From the NCBI GenBank assembly GCA_020073445.1, contig JAIQFE010000001.1:496001-560000 (forward strand): 64,000 bases of DNA. Reading direction: 5' to 3'. Position numbers and translations under genes: made by a program. Below, piece after piece: positions 9,923 to 18,214 of the stretch (position 1 is its first letter; the number at the start of each line of letters is the position of its first letter). Below the pieces are notes generated by a model. It saw only the letters and a program-made list of their open reading frames with translations. It was not told where the DNA came from and did no database searches. This DNA is from Terriglobia bacterium. Its GTDB lineage: Bacteria; Acidobacteriota; Terriglobia; Bryobacterales; Bryobacteraceae.

Positions 9923-11176
9923 CTATTTCTCCCGCAAGACCGAAATGATGTCGTCAGCCGTGATTACACCGGCCAGCTTGCGTTCCTCGTCCACCACCGG
10001 GAGCGCGAGCAGGTTGTACTTGTCGAATAGCTCGGTAATACGGTCCTGCTGCTCGGTCACGGGCGCATCAATCAGCGTTTCCACGGCCAGGGAGCGGAGC
10101 AGTGTCGCGCCGTCGTGCAGGAACAGCCTTGCCAGGGGAACCGCGCCCGTCAGACGGTCGCTCGAATCCACCAGGAACAGCGTGTTCAGAGTTTCCATCA
10201 ACTCTTCGTTGCTCTTGAGCGCTTGAATGGCGTCCGCCACCGTAGCCGTTTCCGGAATCGCGACATACTCGGTGTTCATCATGCCTCCGGCCGAGTCCTC
10301 GTCGAACTCCAGCAGTTCGCGGACCTCCTGCTTAGGCTCATGCTCCATCTCTTCAAGAATCTCGTCGCTGGTCTCCTGCTCAAGTTCGGCCAGTACGTCG
10401 GCCGCTTCGTCCGGAGCCATCTCCTCCACGATCTCCGCCGCCTTTTCCGTTTCCAGCGATTCCAGAATGCTGGCCTGGATGTCCGGATCTACTTCCGACA
10501 GAGCCTCGGCCGCGACTTCGCTGTCGATATTCTCGAAGATCGCCTCGCGATGCTCCGGCGTGAGATCTTCGACGATGTCGGCGAGATCGGCCGGATGCAT
10601 GCCTTCCAGCAGCCGGTTGGAAATGTTGAGCCGCAGGCGCCGCTGCGGATCGGGCTCCAGAATGTTACAAAACTCCCAGCGGATGGAATTCGGCGGGATT
10701 CCGCCTTGCAGCTGCCGGATCCAGCGCGGAGGCAGCACTCCCTGTACCAAGCGGCGGAAGATCGCGCGCAGGCCGATGTCTACGTCCAGCACCCACAGCA
10801 CCTGGCCGCCATCCTCTTCGTGGATTTCGAACGTGACGTCGGTTACCCGCACCACCTTGCGGCCCTGCGCATCGATGATCTGCTGGTCCAGAAGATCCCG
10901 GACCACGCGCAGCATGTATTCATCGGAATGATACGGAGTCAGGATCTCGTCCCGCAGGTGGATCCCGTCGAGCGATAGGGAGCGAACCTGGTCGTGGCGT
11001 ACGGTAAGCCAGGCAGCGCCGCTGCCGATCAGGAAGCGATCGACGCGGACGGGGTCCAGAAGGGGCACAATGGCGGCGTCTTTGACCACACCGAGAGTGC
11101 GCCCCTTAAGGTCAAAGACCTTGAGGCCCAGCAGTTCGGTGAAGAACAGCCTTTGATCTGCCTTTTGTTCTGGCAT
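9923..11176 (-). CDS. Soluble MgtE-N / CBS-pair protein with PRC-like N-terminus (magnesium sensor-like)
   Basis: About 417 residues without transmembrane segments. A PRC-barrel-like region (~10-150) is followed by an acidic, leucine-rich superhelical MgtE N domain (~185-300, repeats such as LADIVEDLTPEHREAIFENI) and a CBS pair (~305-415). In MgtE these two cytosolic domains bind Mg2+ and gate the pore; here the pore is missing and an NRAMP-related transporter gene lies directly downstream. The protein may therefore regulate that transporter. I prefer the ATG at 11176 (MPEQK); an upstream start at 11266 would overlap the divergent gene. Confidence 0.85.
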   Translation of the reverse strand: MPEQKADQRLFFTELLGLKVFDLKGRTLGVVKDAAIVPLLDPVRVDRFLIGSGAAWLTVRHDQVRSLSLDGIHLRDEILTPYHSDEYMLRVVRDLLDQQIIDAQGRKVVRVTDVTFEIHEEDGGQVLWVLDVDIGLRAIFRRLVQGVLPPRWIRQLQGGIPPNSIRWEFCNILEPDPQRRLRLNISNRLLEGMHPADLADIVEDLTPEHREAIFENIDSEVAAEALSEVDPDIQASILESLETEKAAEIVEEMAPDEAADVLAELEQETSDEILEEMEHEPKQEVRELLEFDEDSAGGMMNTEYVAIPETATVADAIQALKSNEELMETLNTLFLVDSSDRLTGAVPLARLFLHDGATLLRSLAVETLIDAPVTEQQDRITELFDKYNLLALPVVDEERKLAGVITADDIISVLREK

Positions 11177-11240
11177 TGCCGGCCTAAGCCCATACTTTGC
11201 TTGGCGCGTGTGCAGATTGCCGCGGCGCGCTATTTTCACT

Positions 11241-13025
11241 ATGCCCGATGCGGCACTATGGCGCAAGTATTTTTGTCAAAAATATGCGAGCCTTGTGATC
11301 GTGTCTGCAGCTCAATCTCAACCTTCCATATACACCGGCGCCAGCGCCATGATCGAAGCCCTGGTGGACGCCGGAGTCTCGTATCTCTTCGTCAATCTGG
11401 GAAGCGATCATCCGGGAATCGTCGAAGCTATCGCGCAGGCCCGGGCCACCGGAAAGCCAGTTCCCAAAATCGTCACCTGCCCCAATGAAATGGTCGCGCT
11501 CACCTGCGCCCAGGGATTCGTGCAGATCAGTGGACGCCCCCAAGCGGTGCTGGTGCACGTCGACTGTGGAACCCAGGCCATGGCCGGGGCGATCCACAAC
11601 GTCGCCAAATGCCGCGTTCCGGTGCTGATTTTCGCCGGGGCATCGCCCTATACCCAGGAAGGCGAGCTTAAGGGCAGCCGCAATGAGTTCATCCACTGGC
11701 TCCAGGATGTGCCCGACCAGAGGGGCATCCTGCGCGGCTACATGAAATATGAAAACGAGCTGCGCACCGGCCGTAACATCAAACAGATGATTCACCGGGC
11801 GCTCCAGATCGCGTCCAGCGATCCCAAGGGTCCCGCGTATCTGATGGCCGCGCGCGAGGTATTGGAGGAAGAGATCTCGCCGATTTCTATAGACCCTGCG
11901 CGTTGGCAGCCAATCGCACCGCAGCCTCTGCCCGAAAGCGGGCTCGCAGAGCTGGTCGATAGTCTCGTTGCCGCCAAGCATCCGCTGGTCGTGACCAGCT
12001 ATCTGGGTCGTAATCCGGAGGCGGTGGAAGAGTTGGTCCGTTTGGCGGATCGCCTGGGAATCGGCGTCTTGGAATCCAGCCCGAGTTGCCTGAACTTCCC
12101 CTCTGACCATCCCTGTTACGTCGGCCAACAGGGGAATGAGCACATGCAGAATCCGTCGCTAGCAGAAGCCGATCTGGTTCTGGTGCTCGATAGCGACGTT
12201 CCGTGGATTCCCGCATTCAATAAGCCCACCGAGGGCGCGAAAATTTGCCACATCGATATCGATCCGCTGAAGGAACGCACTCCGCTCTGGTATATTTCCG
12301 CCACCCAGGTATTTCGTGCCGATTGCGCGACTGCCTTACGCCAGGTCAACCAGCGTCTGCATGAGACAAAGCCTGGCGCGCCCAAAGCCGCGAGCCGCGC
12401 AAGGCACAACGCTTGGGTGTCCGAACTGGGCCGGCGCGAACAAAAGCCGGCCGACGTCATTACCGCCGAATACTTGACTGCCTGCGTTCGCCGCCAGATC
12501 GATCGCGATACCGTGGTCGTGAACGAAGGCATCACTAATTTTTCGGCGATCAATAATCACATCGGGTGTACGAAACCCGGTACGCGCTTCACCAGTGGGG
12601 CGAGTTCGCTTGGCTGGAACGGCGGGGCCTCGATCGGCATGAAACTGGCTTGTCCGGACAAGACCGTCGTATGCCTCACCGGCGACGGGTCCTACATGTT
12701 CTCGGTGCCGTCCACAGTGCATTGGATGGCGCGCAAGTATCAGACCCCGTTTCTAACGGTCGTCTACAACAACCGCGGATGGCGAGCGCCCAAGTTTTCG
12801 ATGCTCGCGGTGCACCCGCAAGGCTACGCCAGTAAAGCTGAAGATATCGACGTCGCGTTCGATCCGCCGCCGGACTACTCGGGCATTGCGGCCGCTTCTG
12901 GCGGAGCGTTTGCAAGAATCGTCAAAGCCGTCGATGATGTGGAGCCGGCGGTTGCCGAAGCGCTAAGAGTCGTGCGTGAGGAAAAGCGCTGCGCGGTTCT
13001 CGACGTCTGGCTCGCGCACCTCTAA
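11241..13025 (+). CDS. Thiamine-diphosphate-dependent enzyme, acetolactate synthase-like
   Basis: A ~594-residue protein with the three ThDP-enzyme domains: Pyr domain (ALVDAGVSYLFVNLGSDH near the start, with the expected Glu in CPNEMVAL), central domain, and PP domain with the GDGSYMF...NNRGW metal/diphosphate motif near residue 475. It resembles the acetolactate synthase/benzoylformate decarboxylase superfamily, but the substrate is not recognisable and no ALS small subunit is near. The start is uncertain: ATG 11241 is taken, GTG 11301 would fit the domain edge closely and GTG 11208 is also open. None has a clear ribosome site. It is divergent from the MgtE-N/CBS gene. Confidence 0.85.
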   Translation: MPDAALWRKYFCQKYASLVIVSAAQSQPSIYTGASAMIEALVDAGVSYLFVNLGSDHPGIVEAIAQARATGKPVPKIVTCPNEMVALTCAQGFVQISGRPQAVLVHVDCGTQAMAGAIHNVAKCRVPVLIFAGASPYTQEGELKGSRNEFIHWLQDVPDQRGILRGYMKYENELRTGRNIKQMIHRALQIASSDPKGPAYLMAAREVLEEEISPISIDPARWQPIAPQPLPESGLAELVDSLVAAKHPLVVTSYLGRNPEAVEELVRLADRLGIGVLESSPSCLNFPSDHPCYVGQQGNEHMQNPSLAEADLVLVLDSDVPWIPAFNKPTEGAKICHIDIDPLKERTPLWYISATQVFRADCATALRQVNQRLHETKPGAPKAASRARHNAWVSELGRREQKPADVITAEYLTACVRRQIDRDTVVVNEGITNFSAINNHIGCTKPGTRFTSGASSLGWNGGASIGMKLACPDKTVVCLTGDGSYMFSVPSTVHWMARKYQTPFLTVVYNNRGWRAPKFSMLAVHPQGYASKAEDIDVAFDPPPDYSGIAAASGGAFARIVKAVDDVEPAVAEALRVVREEKRCAVLDVWLAHL

Positions 13026-14242
13026 TTCTTCCACCGGCGCATGCTCGTCGATAGCGCTGCGACTCCGGCCACGACCACGATGGTCGCGGCGCCGCCGAAC
13101 GCCACCGAGGGGACTGTGCCCATCAAGGCCGCGGCCACTCCCGATTCCACCGCGCCCCATTGATTGGAGGCAGCGATGAACAATCCGTTCACCGCCGATA
13201 CGCGCCCGCGCAACGCATCCGGCGTGCGCGATTGCACTAGCGAAATCCGCAGCACCACGCTGACGCTGTCGAAGGCACCGGTCAGAAACAGCATCCAGAA
13301 GGAAAGCCAGGCCGACGTCGAAAACGCGAAACCGATGGTGGCCGCTCCAAACGCCGCGACGGTCGCCAGCAGAACCACGCCCGCGTGGCGAATCGGCGGC
13401 TGGTGAGCGATCCAGATGGCCGTGAGGCCCGCACCGACGGCCGGCGCCGCCCGCAGCCAGCCCAGGCCAGTCGCGCCGATCTTCAGGATATCGGCGGCGT
13501 AAATCGGCAGCAAAGCGGTCGCACCGCCGAAGAACACGGCCAGAAGGTCCAGGCTCATCGCGGACAGAATCACTTTTTCTTTCCATACGAAGCGAATGCC
13601 TTCGGCGACGGCCTTCAGCCCGATTTCCGGACGCTCATGCGCTTCCCGTTCCGGCAGGCGCATCATGGCGAAGCAAATAGCGGAGAGCACACAGCAGACC
13701 GCCTGGCCGATATACACGGCTTCGCTGCCGAACGCCGCGATGAGCGCGCCGGCGAGCGCGGGTCCGCCCATGGTGGCCATCTCGCGTGCCGATCCGCTCC
13801 AGGAGATCGCCTGCGTCAAGTTTTCAGGTGGAACCGTCTGCGGCAACATGGCCGACGTCGCGGGCCATTGAAACGCGCGCGCCGTCGCCGTGAGGAACAG
13901 GCAGGTGTAGATCAGCACCACGCCTCGGCCGCTTCCCGCTCCCGCCAGGGCAAACGCCACCAGCGCCTGGGCCACTTGCGTCACCATGGCGGTGCGGCTG
14001 CGATTGTAGCGGTCGGCGACGTGCCCCGCGACGAACGTGAACAGCAGCACGGGAATGATCTGGACCAATCCGACGTTTCCAAGGACTACGGGCGAGCGGG
14101 TGGTGAGATAGAGATCCCACCCGACCACGGTCGCCAGCATCTGCTGGGCGAACATGGAAAGGGTTGTGGCTATCAGTTGGAATCGGAACGCCCGCGAAGA
14201 AAACGCGGCATATGCAGTCACTGCTTCTAAGCGTACACGCAT
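13022..14242 (-). CDS. MFS transporter of the EntS/MFS_3 type
   Basis: About 406 residues with roughly 12 transmembrane segments. The family loop between helices 2 and 3 (GHVADRYNRSRT) and the DALRGRVSAVNG motif in the second half are typical of the MFS_3/EntS exporter group. The substrate is unknown. Its 3' end overlaps the convergent ThDP gene by 4 bp. The start is ambiguous: ATG at 14242 abuts an inverted repeat, and ATGs at 14269 and 14329 read through that repeat. It is divergent from an EmrA-like adaptor, with which it might form a tripartite efflux system. Confidence 0.87.
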   Translation of the reverse strand: MRVRLEAVTAYAAFSSRAFRFQLIATTLSMFAQQMLATVVGWDLYLTTRSPVVLGNVGLVQIIPVLLFTFVAGHVADRYNRSRTAMVTQVAQALVAFALAGAGSGRGVVLIYTCLFLTATARAFQWPATSAMLPQTVPPENLTQAISWSGSAREMATMGGPALAGALIAAFGSEAVYIGQAVCCVLSAICFAMMRLPEREAHERPEIGLKAVAEGIRFVWKEKVILSAMSLDLLAVFFGGATALLPIYAADILKIGATGLGWLRAAPAVGAGLTAIWIAHQPPIRHAGVVLLATVAAFGAATIGFAFSTSAWLSFWMLFLTGAFDSVSVVLRISLVQSRTPDALRGRVSAVNGLFIAASNQWGAVESGVAAALMGTVPSVAFGGAATIVVVAGVAALSTSMRRWKN

Positions 14243-14293
14243 CCTCACGGGCGGGGCTTTATCCAACATTCCGGTACAGCCCCGCCCGTGAGG
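14243..14293. repeat. 16-bp perfect inverted repeat at the MFS start
   Basis: CCTCACGGGCGGGGCT at 14243-14258 pairs exactly with 14278-14293 across a 19-bp loop. The left arm begins one base beyond the 14242 start codon of the minus-strand MFS gene, so the hairpin would occupy its translation start or leader. Similar CCCGCCC palindromes are common REP-like elements in acidobacterial genomes. Confidence 0.7.
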
Positions 14294-14363
14294 GCGGGGA
14301 CCACGAACCCAACCTGCCCGCCGGAGCATCGAACGAACCTACGCTACCCTGGAAGCACGAAGC

Positions 14364-15566
14364 ATGAAGGTCTTGAAATGGGTTGTTGGGATTTTAGTCA
14401 TAACAGGGCTCGCGGTCGGAGGCTATACGGTCTGGGAGCGCCTTTCGCGCGTCGAGACCACCGATGACGCGCAGGTCGACGGTTCGATTTTCCCCCTGAG
14501 CCCCCGCGTGGCCGGCCACGTGATCAAGGTCACCGTGCACGATCAGGCGTCCGTGAAGGCGGATGACGTTCTGGTTCAATTAGATCCGCGGGATTTTGAG
14601 GTCGCCCTGGCCAAGGCCCGCGCCGAATTGGCCGACGCCGAAGCCACGCTGGCCAGCGCCCGCAGCGATATTCCGGTTCTGTCCGTATCGACCGCCAGCG
14701 CGCTCAGCGGGGCCAAGTCTTCCCGCCAGGATGCGACCGTGCAGGTGAGCTGGTCCGAGCAGGCGCTGGGAGCCGCCAGGGCGCGCCTGAAGACCGCGGA
14801 AGCCAACGTCCGTGTGGCCGAGGCGAACGCCAGCAAGGCTGCTCAGGACGTGGAGCGGTACAAGACTCTGGTGGCCCGTGACGATATTCCCCGGCAGCAG
14901 TATGAGAAAGCTGTCGCGGACCTCGAAGCGGCGCGCGCCAACGTCGATGCGCAGAAAGCCGCCGTAACCGAAGCGCAACAAAACGTTCTGGCCGCCGAGA
15001 AAAGCGTCGAGCAGGCTCGCGCTCGCGTCGGCCAGGCCGATGCGACGGTCGAAGGGGCCATGACCGGCCCGCAGCAAGTGAAGTCGTCCGAGGCTCGTGC
15101 CCAAGCCGCCGAAGCCAAGGTCGCCGAGAAGCGGGCGGAAGTCGAACAGGCCGAGCTGAATCTCAAATACACGACGATCACGGCGCCCAGCACTGGCATC
15201 GTAGCGCGCCGCTCCGTCGAGGTCGGTCAGTACGTCGAACCGGGACAACTGCTGCTGGCCATCGTCGATTTGAGCCATGTCTGGGTGGTTGCGAATTTCA
15301 AAGAGACCCAGCTCAAAGACATGAAGGTCGGGCAACGCGCCGACCTTGAGGTGGATTCCAACGGCCGCACCTACACGGGCCACATCACGAGTCTTGCTGG
15401 AGCCAGCGGGGCGCGTTTCAGCCTGCTGCCGCCTGAAAACGCTACCGGCAATTATGTGAAGGTTGTGCAGCGAATTCCGGTGATCATCGATTTCGATGCG
15501 GGCCAGAACAATGACCTGGCACTGCGCCCCGGCATGTCCGTAACCCCAACCGTCCACATCCATTAA
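14364..15566 (+). CDS. HlyD/EmrA-family membrane fusion protein
   Basis: A 400-residue periplasmic adaptor anchored by one N-terminal transmembrane helix (about residues 5-25), followed by the EmrA-type TTDDAQVDG motif, a first half-lipoyl domain, a long alanine-rich coiled-coil hairpin (~75-245), the second half-lipoyl/beta-barrel region (TAPSTGIVARRSVEVGQYV) and a C-terminal domain. It should connect an inner-membrane exporter with an outer-membrane channel. The usual EmrB partner is not downstream; the only nearby permease is the divergent MFS gene. Confidence 0.9.
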   Translation: MKVLKWVVGILVITGLAVGGYTVWERLSRVETTDDAQVDGSIFPLSPRVAGHVIKVTVHDQASVKADDVLVQLDPRDFEVALAKARAELADAEATLASARSDIPVLSVSTASALSGAKSSRQDATVQVSWSEQALGAARARLKTAEANVRVAEANASKAAQDVERYKTLVARDDIPRQQYEKAVADLEAARANVDAQKAAVTEAQQNVLAAEKSVEQARARVGQADATVEGAMTGPQQVKSSEARAQAAEAKVAEKRAEVEQAELNLKYTTITAPSTGIVARRSVEVGQYVEPGQLLLAIVDLSHVWVVANFKETQLKDMKVGQRADLEVDSNGRTYTGHITSLAGASGARFSLLPPENATGNYVKVVQRIPVIIDFDAGQNNDLALRPGMSVTPTVHIH

Positions 15567-15791
15567 CCGAATTTCCGCGTTCAAAAGTCGACTGGAATGA
15601 GTCGATAAAGAGTTTTGATTGGACTCGCGGCAGGTTCCAGGTTAATCTGCTGTTGTAGTTCAGCGTGTAGCGAAGTCGTCGCTGGTCCGTGTTATCCCAG
15701 CCGCGCTAACCGGCCCGCCCCGGCACCCCCCGTCCGTGTCTCCACCTCGAGTGGACGATTTCAAATTTCAGTGGCCACATTCGGAGGAAAA

Positions 15792-16421
15792 GTGTCACCT
15801 TTTTTGCGATTAGTACTATTTTCAAGTTTCGCGGTCACCTTGGCCGCGCAATCGGGCGGAGACGTTGTGTCGGTGGAAGAAGCGCGCAATCCCTTGCAGG
15901 GCAGATCCTTGCACATGATTCTCACGGCGCAGGAGCACCTGAGGTCGGGGCAGCACGAGCGCGGGATGCAGGAACTCCGCGACGCCATGAAGGATCCCGT
16001 GACGATGCCATACGCGATCACGATTCTCGGCGGCGAGCATCTGAAGGCCGGGCAACTGGACGTAGCTCTCGACGAGCTGGAGCAGGCGGTTCACCTGCTG
16101 CCGCGGTCGACAAGCTACTCTAACCTGGCCTACGTGCTTTACCTGAAGAAACAAACCGAGCGCGGGCTAGAGCTCGTGCGGAAGGCGATCCGAATGGACG
16201 GGGGCAAGCCGAAAACCCGCCTGGTTTTAGGCATGCTTCTGCTCCAGCAAGGCTCTCACGATGCTGAGGCGATCCGGCAACTGCAGGCCGCTGCGCCGGA
16301 AAATCCCGACGCCCATCTGATTCTGGCGCGGCATTACGATTGGGCCGGGAAGGCGCCGGAGGCGGAGAAGGAACGCCGCGCGTACGCGGTCACCAGCATG
16401 AGCCTCCTGGCTGGTAAGTGA
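15792..16421 (+). CDS. Secreted TPR-repeat protein
   Basis: About 209 residues. A signal peptide ends near AAQS, then at least four helical tetratricopeptide-like repeats follow (residues ~45-195), including GQLDVALDELEQAV and TERGLELVRKAIRMD. I chose the GTG at 15792 because an exact GGAGG is at 15783-15787 and the signal peptide then sits at the N-terminus; an open frame upstream to 15615 has no such support. Likely a periplasmic protein-protein interaction factor; no specific function is recognised. The 225-bp gap before it holds no gene that I can see. Confidence 0.75.
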   Translation: MSPFLRLVLFSSFAVTLAAQSGGDVVSVEEARNPLQGRSLHMILTAQEHLRSGQHERGMQELRDAMKDPVTMPYAITILGGEHLKAGQLDVALDELEQAVHLLPRSTSYSNLAYVLYLKKQTERGLELVRKAIRMDGGKPKTRLVLGMLLLQQGSHDAEAIRQLQAAAPENPDAHLILARHYDWAGKAPEAEKERRAYAVTSMSLLAGK

Positions 16422-16433
16422 CGCGAAAGCCCT

Positions 16434-16465
16434 GGTAGTGTCCTAAAAAGATTTAGGACACTACC
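16434..16465. repeat. Perfect 14-bp hairpin (GGTAGTGTCCTAAA arms)
   Basis: GGTAGTGTCCTAAA at 16434-16447 and its exact reverse complement at 16452-16465 enclose the loop AAGA. It sits between the TPR gene and tatA. No U-tract follows on either strand, so it is not a classical intrinsic terminator. The TAGTGTCCTA sequence resembles ends of some insertion sequences, so a solo IS end or MITE remnant is possible. Confidence 0.65.
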
Positions 16466-16514
16466 AAAGCCCTCCCGGGACCCCATGCTATGATGACCCT
16501 GGGAGGGCTCTACG

Positions 16515-17060
16515 ATGGGTACGCTTGGCGTACAAGAGATGGTCGTCATCTTCATCCTGGCCCTCGTTCTGTTTGGGCCGAAGAAGCTTCCAGAACTGGG
16601 GCGGACGATCGGGAAAGCGATCACCGAATTCCGTCGCGCCTCGAACGATTTGAAAGCCACGTTCGAGCGCGAAATGCAAACTCTGGAGCGGGAAAGTCAG
16701 TCCATAAGCCAGGTCGCAAACGTAACGGCAAGCGATATCTTCAATCGGGCCATCAACTACGATCCCGATCACGAAGTTCGCAGCTTGCCGCCGGCGGAAA
16801 CCGCTTGGAATCCGCTGGAGCCTCAAAAAGTGGACGCTGAATCGCAGGAATCGAATGCAACACCTGATTCCAGTGCTTCGGCGGAACACCAGACCTCGGC
16901 TTCCTTATCAACCGCTACCGATCCATCCACAGTAGGCGCTTCCGCAATTCCAGGCGCCGAATCAACTGAGACTATCGCCGAGACCGTGCCGTCGTCACCG
17001 GAACCCGTTCCGGCCATTGAGGGCACTGTGCCTCGCTCTGAACAGACTCAGCACAGCTAG
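16515..17060 (+). CDS. tatA: Twin-arginine translocase subunit TatA/TatB
   Basis: A 181-residue protein with a short N-terminal transmembrane helix (about residues 8-22), the hinge motif FGPKKLPELGRTIG and an amphipathic helix, followed by a ~110-residue acidic, Ser/Thr/Pro-rich tail. It forms the Tat pore or receptor with TatC. The motif does not cleanly separate TatA from TatB. GGGAGGG lies upstream of the ATG. Two tatC genes follow, the first 27 bp downstream. Part of the sequence coding for the tail (16932-16964) recurs between the two tatC genes. A Tat-signal protein is encoded at 60077. Confidence 0.88.
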   Translation: MGTLGVQEMVVIFILALVLFGPKKLPELGRTIGKAITEFRRASNDLKATFEREMQTLERESQSISQVANVTASDIFNRAINYDPDHEVRSLPPAETAWNPLEPQKVDAESQESNATPDSSASAEHQTSASLSTATDPSTVGASAIPGAESTETIAETVPSSPEPVPAIEGTVPRSEQTQHS

Positions 17061-17087
17061 TTAGGTTAAGTAGAACGTAACGTACGC

Positions 17088-18143
17088 ATGGATGAACAGC
17101 ACAACGGCGGAGGACCGCCTCCTGATGAAACTCCGCACGTAGTGTATCCCGACGATCCGGAGAGCGCCTTACATCCGGACATCGAGCCGCCTCTTCCGCG
17201 CGCGCTGACTTCGGGCGGCGGGACCAGAACCCCGCCGCCTCCTCCACCGGACGACGACGAAGACGACGAAGACTCCGGCATGCTGCGCATGTCTTTTATG
17301 GAGCATCTGGAGGAGCTCCGCTCGCGCTTAATCCGGTCCCTGATGGGTTTCGGAGTGGCGTTCCTGGCATGCCTGTGGTTTGCGTCGCCGCTGTGGGATT
17401 ACATCCAGGCGCCCGGGCTGGCTGCGTTCAAGGCGATTGGAAGAGGCGGATTCATCGCCATCGAGCCGATGGAGCAGTTCTCCATCATTTGGATGTGGGC
17501 GCCCCTGGTCGCGTCTCTGTTTATCGCCTCGCCCTGGGTCATTTATCAAGTCTGGGCCTTTATCGCACCCGGTTTGTATCCGAGGGAACGCAGGTGGGCC
17601 GTACCGTTTGTCTTGTGCACTGCGGGCTTGTTCATCTCGGGAGGCCTGTTCGCCTACTTCGTGGCTTTCCGTTTCGCGTTGACGTTTCTGTTCAACATCG
17701 GCGGCCCGGTAGGCGTGCTGCCCCTGATCTCCATCGATAAGTACTTCGACCTGTTTGTCGACGTGATGCTGGGAATTTCACTGGTCTTCGAGTTGCCAGT
17801 GTTGATCTTCTTCCTGACGCTGATCCGCGTGGCCTCGCCGGCCTTTCTTTTGCGGCATTCGCGCTACGCGATCCTGGCAATCGTAATTCTCGCCGCGATC
17901 ATTACTCCGACACCTGACGTCTTCAACCTGACTCTATTCGCCGTGCCCATGGTCCTGCTGTACTTCATGGGCGTATTCGCCAGCTACCTGCTGGTGATGC
18001 GACGCGAGAACCGCCGCTTCCCATGGCGGATCTTCCTGTACTGGCTGGCGGCGATGATCGCCGTGCTGATTATCTGTCTCATCGTGGCGATCCAGAAATA
18101 CAACTATCACTTTGCGCTTCACTGGCCGTTTCTCGTGAAGTGA
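17088..18143 (+). CDS. tatC: Sec-independent protein translocase TatC (first copy)
   Basis: A 351-residue membrane protein. A Pro/Asp/Glu-rich cytosolic N-terminal extension of about 60 residues is unusual for TatC. The conserved core then starts with EHLEELRSRL and contains six transmembrane segments, including YQVWAFIAPGLYPRER and the FELPVLIFFL helix with the conserved glutamate. TatC is the signal-peptide receptor of the Tat pathway. It follows tatA directly and is followed 71 bp later by a second tatC. Confidence 0.93.
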   Translation: MDEQHNGGGPPPDETPHVVYPDDPESALHPDIEPPLPRALTSGGGTRTPPPPPPDDDEDDEDSGMLRMSFMEHLEELRSRLIRSLMGFGVAFLACLWFASPLWDYIQAPGLAAFKAIGRGGFIAIEPMEQFSIIWMWAPLVASLFIASPWVIYQVWAFIAPGLYPRERRWAVPFVLCTAGLFISGGLFAYFVAFRFALTFLFNIGGPVGVLPLISIDKYFDLFVDVMLGISLVFELPVLIFFLTLIRVASPAFLLRHSRYAILAIVILAAIITPTPDVFNLTLFAVPMVLLYFMGVFASYLLVMRRENRRFPWRIFLYWLAAMIAVLIICLIVAIQKYNYHFALHWPFLVK

Positions 18144-18159
18144 AGCGTTAAGTAGTCCG

Positions 18160-18192
18160 GTAGGCGCTTCCGCAGCTCCAGGCGCCGAATCA
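18160..18192 (+). repeat. Copied fragment of the tatA 3' coding region
   Basis: These 33 bp match 16932-16964 inside tatA at 31 of 33 positions, in the same orientation, but here they lie outside any gene, just ahead of the second tatC. A shorter match, GTTAAGTAG, occurs after both tatA (about 17065) and the first tatC (about 18147). The arrangement is a footprint of the tandem duplication that gave two tatC genes. Confidence 0.8.
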
Positions 18193-18214
18193 CACGCAAT
18201 CATACGAGGGCCGT

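Noticed and set aside
16434-16465. Intrinsic terminator of the TPR gene
   Set aside because: The stem is perfect but no U-run follows on either strand; listed as a repeat instead.
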